Assembly (NCBI GenBank): GCA_944362695.1
Contig: CALVTQ010000173.1
Coordinates: 1-46,623, forward strand
Length of the DNA: 46,623 bases
Source of the DNA: an uncultured Clostridia bacterium
Lineage (GTDB): Bacteria; Bacillota; Clostridia; Christensenellales; Aristaeellaceae
Reading direction: 5' to 3'
The notes under the pieces: generated by a model
The model's input: the letters and a program-made list of their open reading frames with translations, nothing else
Told to the model about the DNA's origin: nothing
Database searches by the model: none
Shown here: positions 7,486 to 17,702 of the stretch, in pieces
Layout of the letters: each line of letters opens with the position of its first letter
How positions within the stretch are numbered: the stretch's first letter is position 1
Program-made: the position numbers and the translations under genes

Positions 7486-8877
7486 TTACTCAAACCACTT
7501 CTTCGGCAGCCAATCGCGCTGATTCTCGAGCATTTGATCAAAGAGCTTCTTGCCCTGATCGGGCTTCAAAATCATCTGGCTGTCGCTCATGAATGTGTTC
7601 AGGCCCAGCTCGCGGTCGCAGGTGAGCGCGGTGCGCAGCGTGTTCTCCTGTACGTCGACGTGATGCGCGATGACGGCATGCAGGTCGCCCGGCAGCGCGC
7701 CGGCGGACAGCGGCTCGATGCGGTCGCGGGTGAAGTAGGCGTTCGTCTCGACGACGGCACCCATCGGGAGATTCGGAATCTGGCCGCGGTTGGGGAGGTT
7801 CACGTTGGAGACGATGGGCGTCATGCCCAGCAGCGCCTTGATGAGCAGGTGGCCTTCCTCGCCGCTGGCCTTCATTTCAATCGGCTCCTTGCCGCTGATG
7901 AGGTCGGCGGACTTCTGCAGGCGGTTGTGAAGATCATTGATGCGCCAGTCGACACTCGTCAGGCCAAACATCCAATCGTGCACGGTCTCGGGGTCGGTCA
8001 GATACCAGCGGGGCATGAACTCGGCGAGATGGCGGTCGCCCGCGGCGGCGATGAGCCCGAAGCGGCGGAACAGGTCGAACTTCACGCGATGCGCGCAGGC
8101 GAACGAGTTGTTCATCCAGTTCGTGTCCTTGCCCTCGTCAAAGCCGGATTCCCAGTATTTATTGGCAAAATCGCGATAAAGGGGCATCAGGTCGTATCCC
8201 TTGTAGGACGCGGAGGTCAGCCACGTGAAATGGTTGATGCCGGTGACGCCAGTGTACAGGTCGTGGCGCTCAACGCCGGGGATGCCGTATTCCTTGTCGA
8301 GCATGGCGCACAGCAGCTTCTGCGTGCCGAAGACCTCGTGGCAGCAGCCGAACGCCTTGATGCCGGGGAAGACCTCATACAGCGTGCGCAGGCAGAGGGT
8401 CATCGGATTGGTGTAGTTGACGACCCAGGCGTCCGGTGCGTAATCGCGGATGGCCTCGGCGATCTCCACGAACATCGGCAGCGTGCGCATGGCGCGCATG
8501 AAGCCGCCAAGACCGATGCTGTCGCCGACGGACTGCCAGATGCCGTAGGCCTCGGGCGCATGCACGTCGGAGCGCATCTCCTCGAACGTGGCGGGCAGGA
8601 TGGAGATGACGACGAAGTCCGCGCCGGTCAACGCATCCTTGAGGCTGTCGCTCACCTCGTAGGCCCAGCGGGACTTGGCGTCCGGGTGGGCGGAAATCTT
8701 GTCGCCGATGATCTTGTTGTTCACGGCGGCCTGATGGTCGATGTCGTATAGGCGCACGGTGCCGCACATCTCGGCGTCCATCGCGATGTCCTTCATGAAG
8801 CCCCACGCCCAGCCGCGGCTTCCGCCGCCGATGTAGGCGATTTTGAGATTCCTGACGTCCTTGACAGAGGAAATCAT
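7486..8877 (-). CDS. GH4 family glycosidase, alpha-galacturonidase type (CHEV motif)
   Basis: A 463-residue NAD- and divalent-metal-dependent glycoside hydrolase of family 4, cytoplasmic with no signal peptide. Visible are the dinucleotide-binding GGGSRGW (17-23), VNYTNPM (153-159), the metal-site CHEV (179-182, with Cys179 and His180) and GINHFTWL (213-220). The four-residue Cys motif varies with substrate in GH4. CHEV is the one reported for alpha-galacturonidases such as B. subtilis LplD, which release galacturonate from pectin fragments, so that substrate is favoured. GGAGGT stands 7 bases before the ATG at 8877. It is a single-gene unit with its own promoter and terminator. No pectinase or uronate pathway genes are beside it. 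Family call very sure; substrate moderately sure. Confidence 0.9.
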   Translation of the reverse strand: MISSVKDVRNLKIAYIGGGSRGWAWGFMKDIAMDAEMCGTVRLYDIDHQAAVNNKIIGDKISAHPDAKSRWAYEVSDSLKDALTGADFVVISILPATFEEMRSDVHAPEAYGIWQSVGDSIGLGGFMRAMRTLPMFVEIAEAIRDYAPDAWVVNYTNPMTLCLRTLYEVFPGIKAFGCCHEVFGTQKLLCAMLDKEYGIPGVERHDLYTGVTGINHFTWLTSASYKGYDLMPLYRDFANKYWESGFDEGKDTNWMNNSFACAHRVKFDLFRRFGLIAAAGDRHLAEFMPRWYLTDPETVHDWMFGLTSVDWRINDLHNRLQKSADLISGKEPIEMKASGEEGHLLIKALLGMTPIVSNVNLPNRGQIPNLPMGAVVETNAYFTRDRIEPLSAGALPGDLHAVIAHHVDVQENTLRTALTCDRELGLNTFMSDSQMILKPDQGKKLFDQMLENQRDWLPKKWFE

Positions 8878-8919
8878 GATGCGTACCTCCATATGATTTG
8901 AATAAAATTCGCTGATGCT

Positions 8920-8948
8920 ATTGTAACATCGACGGCGGGGCGTTGCAA
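8920..8948 (-). promoter_or_regulatory. Sigma-A promoter of the GH4 gene
   Basis: Minus strand: TTGCAA (8948-8943), 17-base spacer, TACAAT (8925-8920). Confidence 0.75.
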
Positions 8949-9002
8949 GACGGCAAAATTTTTGCATGTCAGAAAATTGCGCTTTGCCGAACATATGCGC
9001 AT

Positions 9003-9028
9003 GAAAAAGGGGAACGGCGAGCGTTCCC
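9003..9028 (-). terminator. Intrinsic terminator of the SPFH/ribbon-helix-helix unit
   Basis: Minus strand: GGGGAACG (9028-9021) pairs with CGTTCCCC (9015-9008) over a 5-base loop, followed by TTTTT. Confidence 0.9.
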
Positions 9029-9039
9029 CGAAAGGTGAT

Positions 9040-9297
9040 TCACTTTTTCTTCCTCGCGCGCACGGCCTGCGTCAAAATGAACTCGATCTGCGCGTTGATG
9101 GAGCGGAAGTCGTCCTCGGCCCAGGCGGCGATGTCGTCCCAGAGGGAAGGGGCGAGACGCAGGAGCACCTGCTTTTTGGCCTTCTCCTTGTCCTTGGCGG
9201 CCTTTTCCTTTTTGAGAATCTCGTCCTCGAGCGCCTTGATGCGCTCAAGCCGGGCCTGCAATTGTTCCTCGCGTTCGCGGAGCTGTTGTTCGTCCAT
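9040..9297 (-). CDS. Small coiled-coil protein with ribbon-helix-helix-like C terminus
   Basis: An 85-residue protein. Residues 1-45 are a highly charged helix (REREEQLQARLERIKALEDEI, then Lys-rich repeats) likely to form a coiled coil. Residues 46-85 (VLLRLAPSLWDDIAAWAEDDF-RSINAQIEFILTQAVRARKKK) match the pattern of Arc/MetJ-like ribbon-helix-helix domains: a short strand with alternating hydrophobics, an amphipathic helix, then SINAQIEFILTQAV as the second helix. I chose ATG 9297 over an in-frame GTG at 9315 because AGAGGG precedes it at usable spacing. It follows the SPFH gene by 21 bases with a terminator after it, so they are co-transcribed. It could be a DNA-binding autoregulator or an SPFH partner. 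Function is inferred only. Confidence 0.7.
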   Translation of the reverse strand: MDEQQLREREEQLQARLERIKALEDEILKKEKAAKDKEKAKKQVLLRLAPSLWDDIAAWAEDDFRSINAQIEFILTQAVRARKKK

Positions 9298-9318
9298 GAG
9301 CAGCCCTCTGATCACGTT

Positions 9319-10311
9319 TTAATAGATGGAGCCGCTGTTGACGATGGGCTGCGCGTCCTTGTTGCCGCAGAGCACGACGAGCAGATTGGAGACCATCGCG
9401 GCCTTGCGCTCCTCGTCGAGCGCGACGACCTCCTCCTCGCTCAGCTGGTCGATGGCCATCTTGACCATGCTGACAGCGCCCTCGACGATCTTCTGGCGGG
9501 CGGCGATGATGGCGGTCGCCTGCTGGCGCTGGAGCATCGCGGCGGCGATCTCGTCGGCATAGGCGAGGTTGGTGATGCGCACGTCCTCAATGACGAGGCC
9601 CGCGTCCTTCACGCGCTCAGAAAGCTCCTGCTGCATGATCTCGGAGACCTCGCTGCTCGAGCCGCGCAGCGTCTTCTCGTCCGCGTCGTTTTCCATCGTG
9701 TCATAGGGATAGAGGCGGGCGATGTTGCGGATGGTGGAGTCGCACTGGATGGAGAGGTACTCGGCGTAATCCTCGACGGCGAAGACCGCGCGGGTCGGAT
9801 CGGCCACGCGCCAGATGACGACGGAGCCGATGATCACCGGGTTGCCCAGCGCGTCGTTGACCTTCTGCTTCTTGTTGTCGAGCGTGCGGGTGCGAAGGGA
9901 AATCTTGCTCTTGCCGGTGGACGCGGTGACGGAAGCGCTGCCGCCCTCGGTGGAGAACTTGACGCCCGCCTCGGCATGGCCCGGCGTGTTGCTGCTGACG
10001 AACGGGTTGACGTAGTAGAAGCCCGGCTCACGCAGCGTGCCGTAGTAATTGCCGAAAAGCGTGAGCACGACGGCCTGCGCCGGGGCGAGCACGCGGAAAC
10101 CGGCACACGCGATGAAGCCGCCGATCAGCGTGATGATCGAGACGATCAGCGTGGCGACGCCGAGCATGTTGCCCGCGTCGAGCATGAAGCCGGACATGAT
10201 GAGGACGCCGATGCTCAGCACGATGACGAGCAGGATGACGGCAAGCGCGAGCCAGCCGGATTTATGCGGGGCGGTGCGCTCCTGCGGGATGGCGACGGGA
10301 TTGGTGGTCAT
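9319..10311 (-). CDS. SPFH/band 7 domain membrane protein
   Basis: A 330-residue protein with two N-terminal membrane helices (about residues 20-45 and 50-75), then an SPFH core. The core begins [33 protein letters not shown], continues through [26 protein letters not shown] and ends in a long helical region ([36 protein letters not shown]). This is the stomatin/prohibitin-like scaffold found in ordered membrane domains. The C-terminal coiled part is short for a flotillin, so it is nearer the stomatin-like set. GGAGG lies 6 bases before the ATG at 10311. It shares a transcript with the ribbon-helix-helix-like protein. Its promoter has a perfect inverted repeat just downstream of the -10. Confidence 0.9.
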   Translation of the reverse strand: MTTNPVAIPQERTAPHKSGWLALAVILLVIVLSIGVLIMSGFMLDAGNMLGVATLIVSIITLIGGFIACAGFRVLAPAQAVVLTLFGNYYGTLREPGFYYVNPFVSSNTPGHAEAGVKFSTEGGSASVTASTGKSKISLRTRTLDNKKQKVNDALGNPVIIGSVVIWRVADPTRAVFAVEDYAEYLSIQCDSTIRNIARLYPYDTMENDADEKTLRGSSSEVSEIMQQELSERVKDAGLVIEDVRITNLAYADEIAAAMLQRQQATAIIAARQKIVEGAVSMVKMAIDQLSEEEVVALDEERKAAMVSNLLVVLCGNKDAQPIVNSGSIY

Positions 10312-10339
10312 AGAGATGCCTCCTTGTTGTGAAGTTGTG

Positions 10340-10358
10340 TGATATCGTTTTGATATCA
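10340..10358. promoter_or_regulatory. Perfect inverted repeat, candidate operator of the SPFH unit
   Basis: TGATATC (10340-10346) and GATATCA (10352-10358), 5-base spacer, perfect dyad. It lies immediately downstream of the -10 box, where a bound repressor would block initiation. Confidence 0.5.
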
Positions 10359-10360
10359 TG

Positions 10361-10389
10361 AGAATATCATATCATTGGGCGGCTGTCAA
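10361..10389 (-). promoter_or_regulatory. Promoter of the SPFH unit
   Basis: Minus strand: TTGACA (10389-10384), 17-base spacer, TATTCT (10366-10361). Confidence 0.65.
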
Positions 10390-10435
10390 GGGGGTCAATG
10401 AAAAATAAAGGTAAAGATTAAGCCAAGAACCGGGA

Positions 10436-10464
10436 TTGAAAAGCGCGGCGGGGGATGATATAAT
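10436..10464 (+). promoter_or_regulatory. Sigma-A promoter of the LRR_5 protein gene
   Basis: TTGAAA (10436-10441), 17-base spacer, TATAAT (10459-10464), 53 bases before the start codon. Confidence 0.8.
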
Positions 10465-10516
10465 ATGAAGTGATGTGACAAAAAGCGACAACGACGGACA
10501 TTGGGGAGCGAGACGG

Positions 10517-11851
10517 ATGGCGTTTTTGAGAAGACCGCACGGGCAGGACGAACGCGACGCGGCGCAGGGGGTCAATCAGGACGGGTTCAATGTCCGCATC
10601 GACCCGCCGGTTGTGCCGCGCCCGTGGCATGACGAGGGGCATGAACTCTCCGCCGTGCAGGACATCGCGTCCATTCCTGCGCCCTCCGGCGGCGATTCCG
10701 TGCCGCAATATCTGCGCGGGGCTGCCCATGCGCCTGTGAGCTATCCTGCGCAGGCTCAGGCGGGCTATCCGCAGCAGGCGGCGCATCCCGTGCACAGGAG
10801 CAGGGCATCGGCCAGAAGCGACGCGGCATATGCCACCGTCGGGCGCAGGGTGCTCGATTTGGCGGACAACGGCGACGGCACGCTGACGGTCGTGCGGTGC
10901 ATGGATCAAAACGTCGACGACATCGACATTCAGTTTGAGGCGGGCGCGTGTCCCGTGACGGCCATCGGCCCGCGCGCGTTTTCCGGCTGCGCGGCGCTTC
11001 GGCGTGTCGTGCTGCCCGAGAGCCTGCGCCAGATCGGCGAAATGGCGTTTTCCGGCTGCGTACGGCTTACGCGGGTGGTCATCCCCGGCGGCGTGCAGCG
11101 CGTGGGCACACTGGCGTTCGCCAAATGCGCGGGCCTTGAGCGCGTGCGCATCGAGCCGGGCGTGCAGGCGCTCGGGCCGTCGTGCTTCCAGAAATGCACG
11201 GGGCTTGCGCGCGTGGACGTGCCCGCGAGCGTGGCGTCCTTCGGCGGCGGCGTATTCTTCGGCTGCGGCAAGAAGCTCTGCCTGCACGGGCCGGGCGGTG
11301 CGCAGGCCGAGCAATACGCTAAACTCAACGGTATCGCCTACGATTCGGAGAGCTGGCGCGAGGACGAGCATCTGTGCTTCACCGAGAACGAGGACGGCAC
11401 GCTGACCGTCGCCGGGCCGAGAAATGCGGCGCCGGAGCGCATCGAGATCCCGACGGAGCTGTGCGGGCGGCGCATCGTGGCCATCGCGCCCGCTGCGTTC
11501 AAGGCGTGCACGACGCTGACGCACCTGACTGTGGGCGGCGGTGTGCGCGAGATCGGCAGCAACGCGTTCTTCGGCTGCCGCGCGCTGACGGTGGTGACGC
11601 TCGAGCGCGGGCTGGAAGCCGTGGGCGAGTGCGCGTTCGCCGGGTGTGAGAATATCCCGCAGATCAATCTGCCGTGGGGCACGGCGCGCGTGGGGCGCAT
11701 GGCGTTCTTCGGCTGCACGCGCCTGAGCTTTGTCAAGATGCCCACGACGACACGGGTCGACGATTTCGCGTTTGACGGCTGCGCACCGGGCATACGCGTC
11801 TTCGGCGGCGTGAGCGCGGGCCGCATCCAGCAGCGCTTTATGCAGGGTTAA
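10517..11851 (+). CDS. BspA-type leucine-rich repeat (LRR_5) protein without export signal
   Basis: A 444-residue protein. An N-terminal ~105-residue low-complexity region (rich in Pro, Gln, Ala, Arg) has no hydrophobic stretch. Two LRR_5 blocks follow, each opened by a NGDGTLTV/NEDGTLTV strand and then repeats of the form AFSGC-L-VVLPESLRQIGEMAF, IPGGVQRVGTLAFAKCAGL and AFFGCRALTVVTLERGLEAVGE. LRR_5 proteins are usually secreted or cell-wall bound. This one lacks a signal peptide, membrane segment or sorting motif, so a cytoplasmic role or non-classical export must be considered. The ATG at 10517 has GGGGAG upstream. It shares a transcript direction with the next gene after 69 bases. Specific function unknown. 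Confidence 0.8.
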   Translation: MAFLRRPHGQDERDAAQGVNQDGFNVRIDPPVVPRPWHDEGHELSAVQDIASIPAPSGGDSVPQYLRGAAHAPVSYPAQAQAGYPQQAAHPVHRSRASARSDAAYATVGRRVLDLADNGDGTLTVVRCMDQNVDDIDIQFEAGACPVTAIGPRAFSGCAALRRVVLPESLRQIGEMAFSGCVRLTRVVIPGGVQRVGTLAFAKCAGLERVRIEPGVQALGPSCFQKCTGLARVDVPASVASFGGGVFFGCGKKLCLHGPGGAQAEQYAKLNGIAYDSESWREDEHLCFTENEDGTLTVAGPRNAAPERIEIPTELCGRRIVAIAPAAFKACTTLTHLTVGGGVREIGSNAFFGCRALTVVTLERGLEAVGECAFAGCENIPQINLPWGTARVGRMAFFGCTRLSFVKMPTTTRVDDFAFDGCAPGIRVFGGVSAGRIQQRFMQG

Positions 11852-11920
11852 TATGCCGCGCCGGTGAGGCTCAACGCGCCGGCACAAGGGAAGAGAAGAA
11901 AGAGAACGGGAGAATCACGC

Positions 11921-13405
11921 ATGAAAAAGATCGGTTTTGACAGCCAGAAGTACATCGCGCTGCAGTCCGCGCGCATCCGCGAGCGCATCGCGCAGTTCGG
12001 CGGCAAGCTCTATCTGGAATTCGGCGGCAAGCTCTTTGACGACTACCACGCCTCGCGCGTGCTGCCGGGCTTCGCGCCGGACAACAAGATCAAGATGCTG
12101 CTCGCGCTCAAGGATCAGGCGGAGATCGTCATCGCCATCAACGCGGGCGACATCGAGAAGAACAAGCGCCGCGGCGACCTGGGCATCACATACGAGAGCG
12201 ACGTGGTGCGCCTGATCGACATCTTCCGGGGCTTTGGCCTGTATGTCGGCTCCGTCGCGCTGACGCAGTACGCCGACCAGCCCAGCGCCGAGGCGTTTGA
12301 AAACAGGATGAAGAAGCTGGGCATCAAGGTCTACCGGCTCTACCGCATCCCGAATTACCCGGCCGACCTCAACCTCGTCGTCAGCGACGAGGGCTACGGC
12401 CGCAGCGACTATATCGAAACGACGCGCTCGCTGGTTGTCGTGACCGCGCCCGGCCCGGGCTCCGGCAAGATGAGCACATGCCTTAGCCAGCTGTATCACG
12501 AGCACAAGCGCGGCGTCAAGGCGGGCTACGCGAAGTTTGAGACGTTCCCGATCTGGAATCTGCCGCTCAAGCATCCGGTCAACCTCGCCTACGAGGCGGC
12601 GACGGCGGACCTCAACGATGTGAACATGATCGACCCGTTCCACCTCGACGCATACGGCGAGACGACGGTCAACTACAACCGCGATATCGAGATTTTCCCT
12701 GTTCTGCGCACGATTTTTGAGCGCATCTACGGCGAGTGCATCTACAAGAGCCCGACGGACATGGGCGTCAACATGGCGGGCTACTCGATCATCGACGACG
12801 AGGCCTGCCGCGAGGCGAGCAAGCAGGAGATCATCCGCCGGTACTTTAAGACCGCGTGCCAGCTGCGCCGCGGCCGCGCGACGGAGAGCGAGCTTGGCAA
12901 GATCGAGCTGCTGATGCGCACGGTCAACGTGGAGCCGGAGATGCGCGCTGTCGTGCCTGCCGCGATGGCCGTCGCAGAGAGGACGGGCGCACCCGCCGCG
13001 GCCATCGAGCTGCCGGACGGCCGCGTGGTCACCGGCAAGACGACCGACCTGTTCGGTGCGAGCTCGGCTGCGCTGCTCAACGCGGTCAAGGCGCTGGCGG
13101 GCATCCCGGACGAGATCAAGCTGATCTCTCCGGAGGTCATCGCCAACATCCAGACGCTCAAGACGGGCTACATGAAGAGCCAGAACCCGAGGCTGCACAC
13201 GGACGAGATGCTCATCGCGCTGTCCATCAGCGCGGCGACCGACGCAAACGCCGAGAAGGCGATGGAGCAGCTCGCGGCGCTGGAGGGCTGCGATGTGCAC
13301 ACGACGGTCATCCTGTCCTCGGTCGACGAGGGCGTGTTCGGCAGGCTCAACATGCAGCTCACGTGCGAACCGGCGTATGAGAAAAACACGCTCTATCACA
13401 AATAA
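11921..13405 (+). CDS. DUF1846 domain-containing protein
   Basis: A 494-residue cytoplasmic protein that matches the DUF1846 family along its whole length and at its usual size. Typical segments are the start MKKIGFDSQKYI, LYLEFGGKLFDDYHASRVLPGF (near residue 30), ALKDQAEIVIAINAGDIEKNK, LVVVTAPGPGSGKMSTCLSQLYHE (about residues 178-201, P-loop-like) and HPVNLAYEAATADLNDVNMIDPFH. Family members are widespread in Firmicutes, and structures are known, but a physiological reaction is not established to my knowledge; the GPGSGK loop suggests nucleotide binding. GGGAG lies about 8 bases before the ATG. It is followed by an intrinsic terminator. Confidence 0.9.
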   Translation: MKKIGFDSQKYIALQSARIRERIAQFGGKLYLEFGGKLFDDYHASRVLPGFAPDNKIKMLLALKDQAEIVIAINAGDIEKNKRRGDLGITYESDVVRLIDIFRGFGLYVGSVALTQYADQPSAEAFENRMKKLGIKVYRLYRIPNYPADLNLVVSDEGYGRSDYIETTRSLVVVTAPGPGSGKMSTCLSQLYHEHKRGVKAGYAKFETFPIWNLPLKHPVNLAYEAATADLNDVNMIDPFHLDAYGETTVNYNRDIEIFPVLRTIFERIYGECIYKSPTDMGVNMAGYSIIDDEACREASKQEIIRRYFKTACQLRRGRATESELGKIELLMRTVNVEPEMRAVVPAAMAVAERTGAPAAAIELPDGRVVTGKTTDLFGASSAALLNAVKALAGIPDEIKLISPEVIANIQTLKTGYMKSQNPRLHTDEMLIALSISAATDANAEKAMEQLAALEGCDVHTTVILSSVDEGVFGRLNMQLTCEPAYEKNTLYHK

Positions 13406-13411
13406 TGCTTT

Positions 13412-13450
13412 GGCGGACGCTCGCTTGCGGGTGCTCCGCCTTTTCGTTTT
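13412..13450 (+). terminator. Intrinsic terminator after the DUF1846 gene
   Basis: GGCGGA (13412-13417) pairs with TCCGCC (13435-13440), with further partial pairing inside, followed by TTTTCGTTTT. Confidence 0.8.
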
Positions 13451-13568
13451 GCGGGGCATTGCTTGATATCCATAACGGGATAAAACGGTTATGAAATTTC
13501 AAAATTTGTGCGAATCGGCCTATGCGGGAAACAAAAATGCAGGAAAATAAAAAATTTCCGCAAATGTC

Positions 13569-13597
13569 TTGAATTTCGGCGCGCTTGTGGGTATAAT
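13569..13597 (+). promoter_or_regulatory. Sigma-A promoter of pyrG
   Basis: TTGAAT (13569-13574), 17-base spacer, TATAAT (13592-13597). The leader to the pyrG start is only about 40 bases. Confidence 0.8.
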
Positions 13598-13619
13598 GGA
13601 CGGGTATTGTTGTTTTTAA

Positions 13620-15257
<1,638 letters not shown>

Positions 15258-15264
15258 TCAAAAT

Positions 15265-15298
15265 AGACGGACGTTCGGTCATTGGCCGGGCGTCTTTT
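15265..15298 (+). terminator. Probable intrinsic terminator after pyrG
   Basis: AGACG (15265-15269) with CGTCT (15291-15295), an inner CGG/CCG pairing, then TTTT. The interior is imperfect. Confidence 0.6.
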
Positions 15299-15302
15299 CA
15301 TG

Positions 15303-15331
15303 TTGCGGCGAAGCGTGCCGCGCTGTATAAT
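15303..15331 (+). promoter_or_regulatory. Promoter of the DUF1835/DUF3658 gene
   Basis: TTGCGG (15303-15308), 17-base spacer, TATAAT (15326-15331). Confidence 0.7.
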
Positions 15332-15360
15332 GAGATATCATATACATGGGGGTCATCGCC

Positions 15361-16227
15361 ATGATGGAAATCGTGTTCGGCGAGAGCGCCTGCGGGGGCA
15401 TCCGCATCGCGCAGGGCTACGGCAAGGGCAAATACGTGGGCGGCGCGACGAGCGTGATCGTGCGCCATGACGACGGCACGCCCGCAACGGATGCCGAAAT
15501 CGCCGAAGCGAAGCGCCGACACGAGGAGCGTGAGCGCTGCGAATGGGAGAGCGCCGTGCCGCTCGGGACGGAACGCGGCGACGTGTTCGGGTTCGACATG
15601 GCTTTGAGTATGGGCGATATCCGCAATGTCGATGCGCCGGGGCTTGACGATGTGATCAAGCGTTATGAGGCGGGCGAGGCCGTGCGCGTGTGGACGAGCG
15701 ACCAGCCGGACGAACGATGCGGCACGGTTTGGTTTTTGGCACAGCTGCGCAGGGCGAAAAGCGGCGGCGAGGTGTATGTCGTCGAGCTGCCGAAAATCGT
15801 CTGCGACGGCAATACCGCGCGGGAATACATGAGCTGGGGCGAGGTTGAGCCCGGCATGTTCGGCAGGTTTGCGCTCGGTCAGGTGAAGGCAGAGCGCGGC
15901 ATGCTGGCGGCGTGCGCGATGCAGTGGGCGCAGCTCTGCGAGGAAAACGCGCCGCTGCGGGCCGTCGTAAACGGCAGAGTGCAGAGTGTGCCGGAGGATT
16001 TCTACGATGCGTTCATCAGGAGAGAGATCGCGGGTCAGCCAGACGAGTTTCACATGGCGCGGGCGGTCGGCGGCGTGATCGGCAAATACCGGCTCGGCAT
16101 CGGCGATGTGTGGATTGCAAAGCGGATCGAGAAGATGATCGATGGCGGGGAGCTTGAGGTCGTCAGCAGCGATAAAGATGATGATGTGGGGTATAGGAAA
16201 GTGCTGAGGAAACGTGCGAAATTCTGA
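15361..16227 (+). CDS. DUF1835 / DUF3658 domain-containing protein
   Basis: A 288-residue soluble protein. The N-terminal part (MMEIVFGESACGGIRIAQGYG, then RGDVFGFDMALSMGDIR) and the middle (VRVWTSDQPDERCGTVWFLAQL) are DUF1835-like. The last ~70 residues (YDAFIRREIAGQPDEFHMARAVGGVIGKYRLGIGDVWIAKRIEKMI) are DUF3658-like. No reaction is known for these domains. An earlier in-frame ATG at 15346 would be within about 10 bases of the expected transcription start, so the ATG at 15361, preceded by GGGGG, is preferred. It is a single-gene unit between two terminators. Confidence 0.8.
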   Translation: MMEIVFGESACGGIRIAQGYGKGKYVGGATSVIVRHDDGTPATDAEIAEAKRRHEERERCEWESAVPLGTERGDVFGFDMALSMGDIRNVDAPGLDDVIKRYEAGEAVRVWTSDQPDERCGTVWFLAQLRRAKSGGEVYVVELPKIVCDGNTAREYMSWGEVEPGMFGRFALGQVKAERGMLAACAMQWAQLCEENAPLRAVVNGRVQSVPEDFYDAFIRREIAGQPDEFHMARAVGGVIGKYRLGIGDVWIAKRIEKMIDGGELEVVSSDKDDDVGYRKVLRKRAKF

Positions 16228-16244
16228 TATGTGGATATAAAGAA

Positions 16245-16274
16245 AATCCTCCGTGTCGTGTGATGCGGAGGATT
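16245..16274. terminator. Bidirectional terminator between the DUF1835 gene and argH
   Basis: AATCCTCCG (16245-16253) pairs perfectly with CGGAGGATT (16266-16274) around a 12-base loop. The T-rich flank is stronger on the minus strand (argH direction). Confidence 0.85.
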
Positions 16275-16291
16275 GTTTCTATGATAGAAGA

Positions 16292-17674
16292 TCAGATGCT
16301 GAATGCATCCAGCCACTTCTCGCCGGCCTCAATCGCATCTTTGACGCGGTTGGGCGCGGGGCCGCCGGGCACGTCGCGCAGGGTCACGCAGGCGTGCATC
16401 GAGCAGGCCTCGAACACGTCCTCGTCAAACAGCTCGGAGAACGTCTTGAGCTCATCGAGGGAGAGATCGAGAATCGCCTTGTTTTCCTTGATGCAGTGGA
16501 GCACGAGGTGGCCGATGACGGCGTGGGCGTCGCGGAAGGGCATGCCCTTCTTGACGAGGTAATCGGCGGCGTCGGTCGCGTTGGTGAAGCCGCCCTCGGC
16601 GCCGCGGGCCATGTTTTCGCTGCGGAAGGTGCAGGTGGAGAGCATGCCGTTGAACACGACGAGGGACTTGACGAGCGTGTCGCGCGCGTCAAAGAGCGCC
16701 TCCTTGTCCTCCTGCATGTCCTTGTTGTAGGCGAGCGGCAGGCCCTTGAGCGTGGTGAGCAGTCCGGTGAGGTCGCCGAAGACGCGGCCCGTCTTGCCGC
16801 GGATCAGCTCGGCGACGTCGGGGTTCTTCTTCTGCGGCATGATCGACGAGCCGGTCGCAAAGGCGTCGTCCATCTCCACGAAGCGGAACTCGTGCGTGTT
16901 CCAGAGGATGAGCTCCTCGCAGAAGCGCGAGAGGTGCATCATGCAGGCGGAGGCGGCGTAGAGGTAGTCGCAGACAAAATCGCGGTCGGACACGCCGTCC
17001 AGACTGTTCATCGAAATGGCGGAGAAGCCCAGCAGCTCGGCGACGCGCTCGCGGTTGAGCGGATAGGTCGTCCCGGCCAGCGCGCCGGAGCCCAGAGGCA
17101 TCACATCGGCGTGGGCGTAGACCTCTTTCATGCGCTGCATGTCGCGGGAGAACATCTGGAAGTAGGCCATCATGTGGTGCGCGAGCGTGATGGGCTGCGC
17201 GCGCTGAAGGTGCGTGTAGCCGGGCATGATGGTCGCCGTGTTGGCCTTGGCAATGGTCAGCAGCGTGTGGCACAGCTCGGCCATGAGGCCGCTGGCCTCC
17301 TTCGAGGCGTCTTTCACGTACATGCGGCAGTCGAGCGCAACCTGATCGTTGCGGCTGCGGCCGGTGTGCAGGCGCTTGCCCGCGTCGCCGATGCGCTCGA
17401 TGAGCAGCTTCTCGACGTTCATGTGGATGTCCTCGGCGTCGAGCTCGAACTGCACATGGCCCGCGTCGATGTCCTGCTCGATGGCGCGAAGACCCGCGAC
17501 GATGGCGTCCGCGTCGGCCTTGGGGATGATGCCCTGCTCGCCGAGCATGGTCGCGTGCGCGATGGAACCGGCGATGTCCTGATGATACAGGCGCTTATCA
17601 AACGTGATGGAGGAGTGGAAGTCGTCGACCAGACCGTCGGTCTTCTTTTCAAAGCGTCCGCCCCAGAGTTTCAT
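16292..17674 (-). CDS. argH: Argininosuccinate lyase
   Basis: A 460-residue homotetrameric enzyme (EC 4.3.2.1) that splits argininosuccinate to arginine and fumarate, the last step of arginine synthesis. The three fumarase-superfamily signatures are intact: TGRSRNDQ (104-111), GYTHLQRAQP (152-161) and GSSIMPQKKNP (275-285, with the catalytic serine loop). It begins MKLWGGRF with AGGAGGT 6 bases upstream. It lies 126 bases downstream of argG on the same strand, but a strong terminator separates them, so argH is either made by read-through or from a promoter I could not identify in the gap. Confidence 0.97.
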   Translation of the reverse strand: MKLWGGRFEKKTDGLVDDFHSSITFDKRLYHQDIAGSIAHATMLGEQGIIPKADADAIVAGLRAIEQDIDAGHVQFELDAEDIHMNVEKLLIERIGDAGKRLHTGRSRNDQVALDCRMYVKDASKEASGLMAELCHTLLTIAKANTATIMPGYTHLQRAQPITLAHHMMAYFQMFSRDMQRMKEVYAHADVMPLGSGALAGTTYPLNRERVAELLGFSAISMNSLDGVSDRDFVCDYLYAASACMMHLSRFCEELILWNTHEFRFVEMDDAFATGSSIMPQKKNPDVAELIRGKTGRVFGDLTGLLTTLKGLPLAYNKDMQEDKEALFDARDTLVKSLVVFNGMLSTCTFRSENMARGAEGGFTNATDAADYLVKKGMPFRDAHAVIGHLVLHCIKENKAILDLSLDELKTFSELFDEDVFEACSMHACVTLRDVPGGPAPNRVKDAIEAGEKWLDAFSI

Positions 17675-17702
17675 GGTGTACCTCCTGAAATTTTCGGTAG
17701 AG

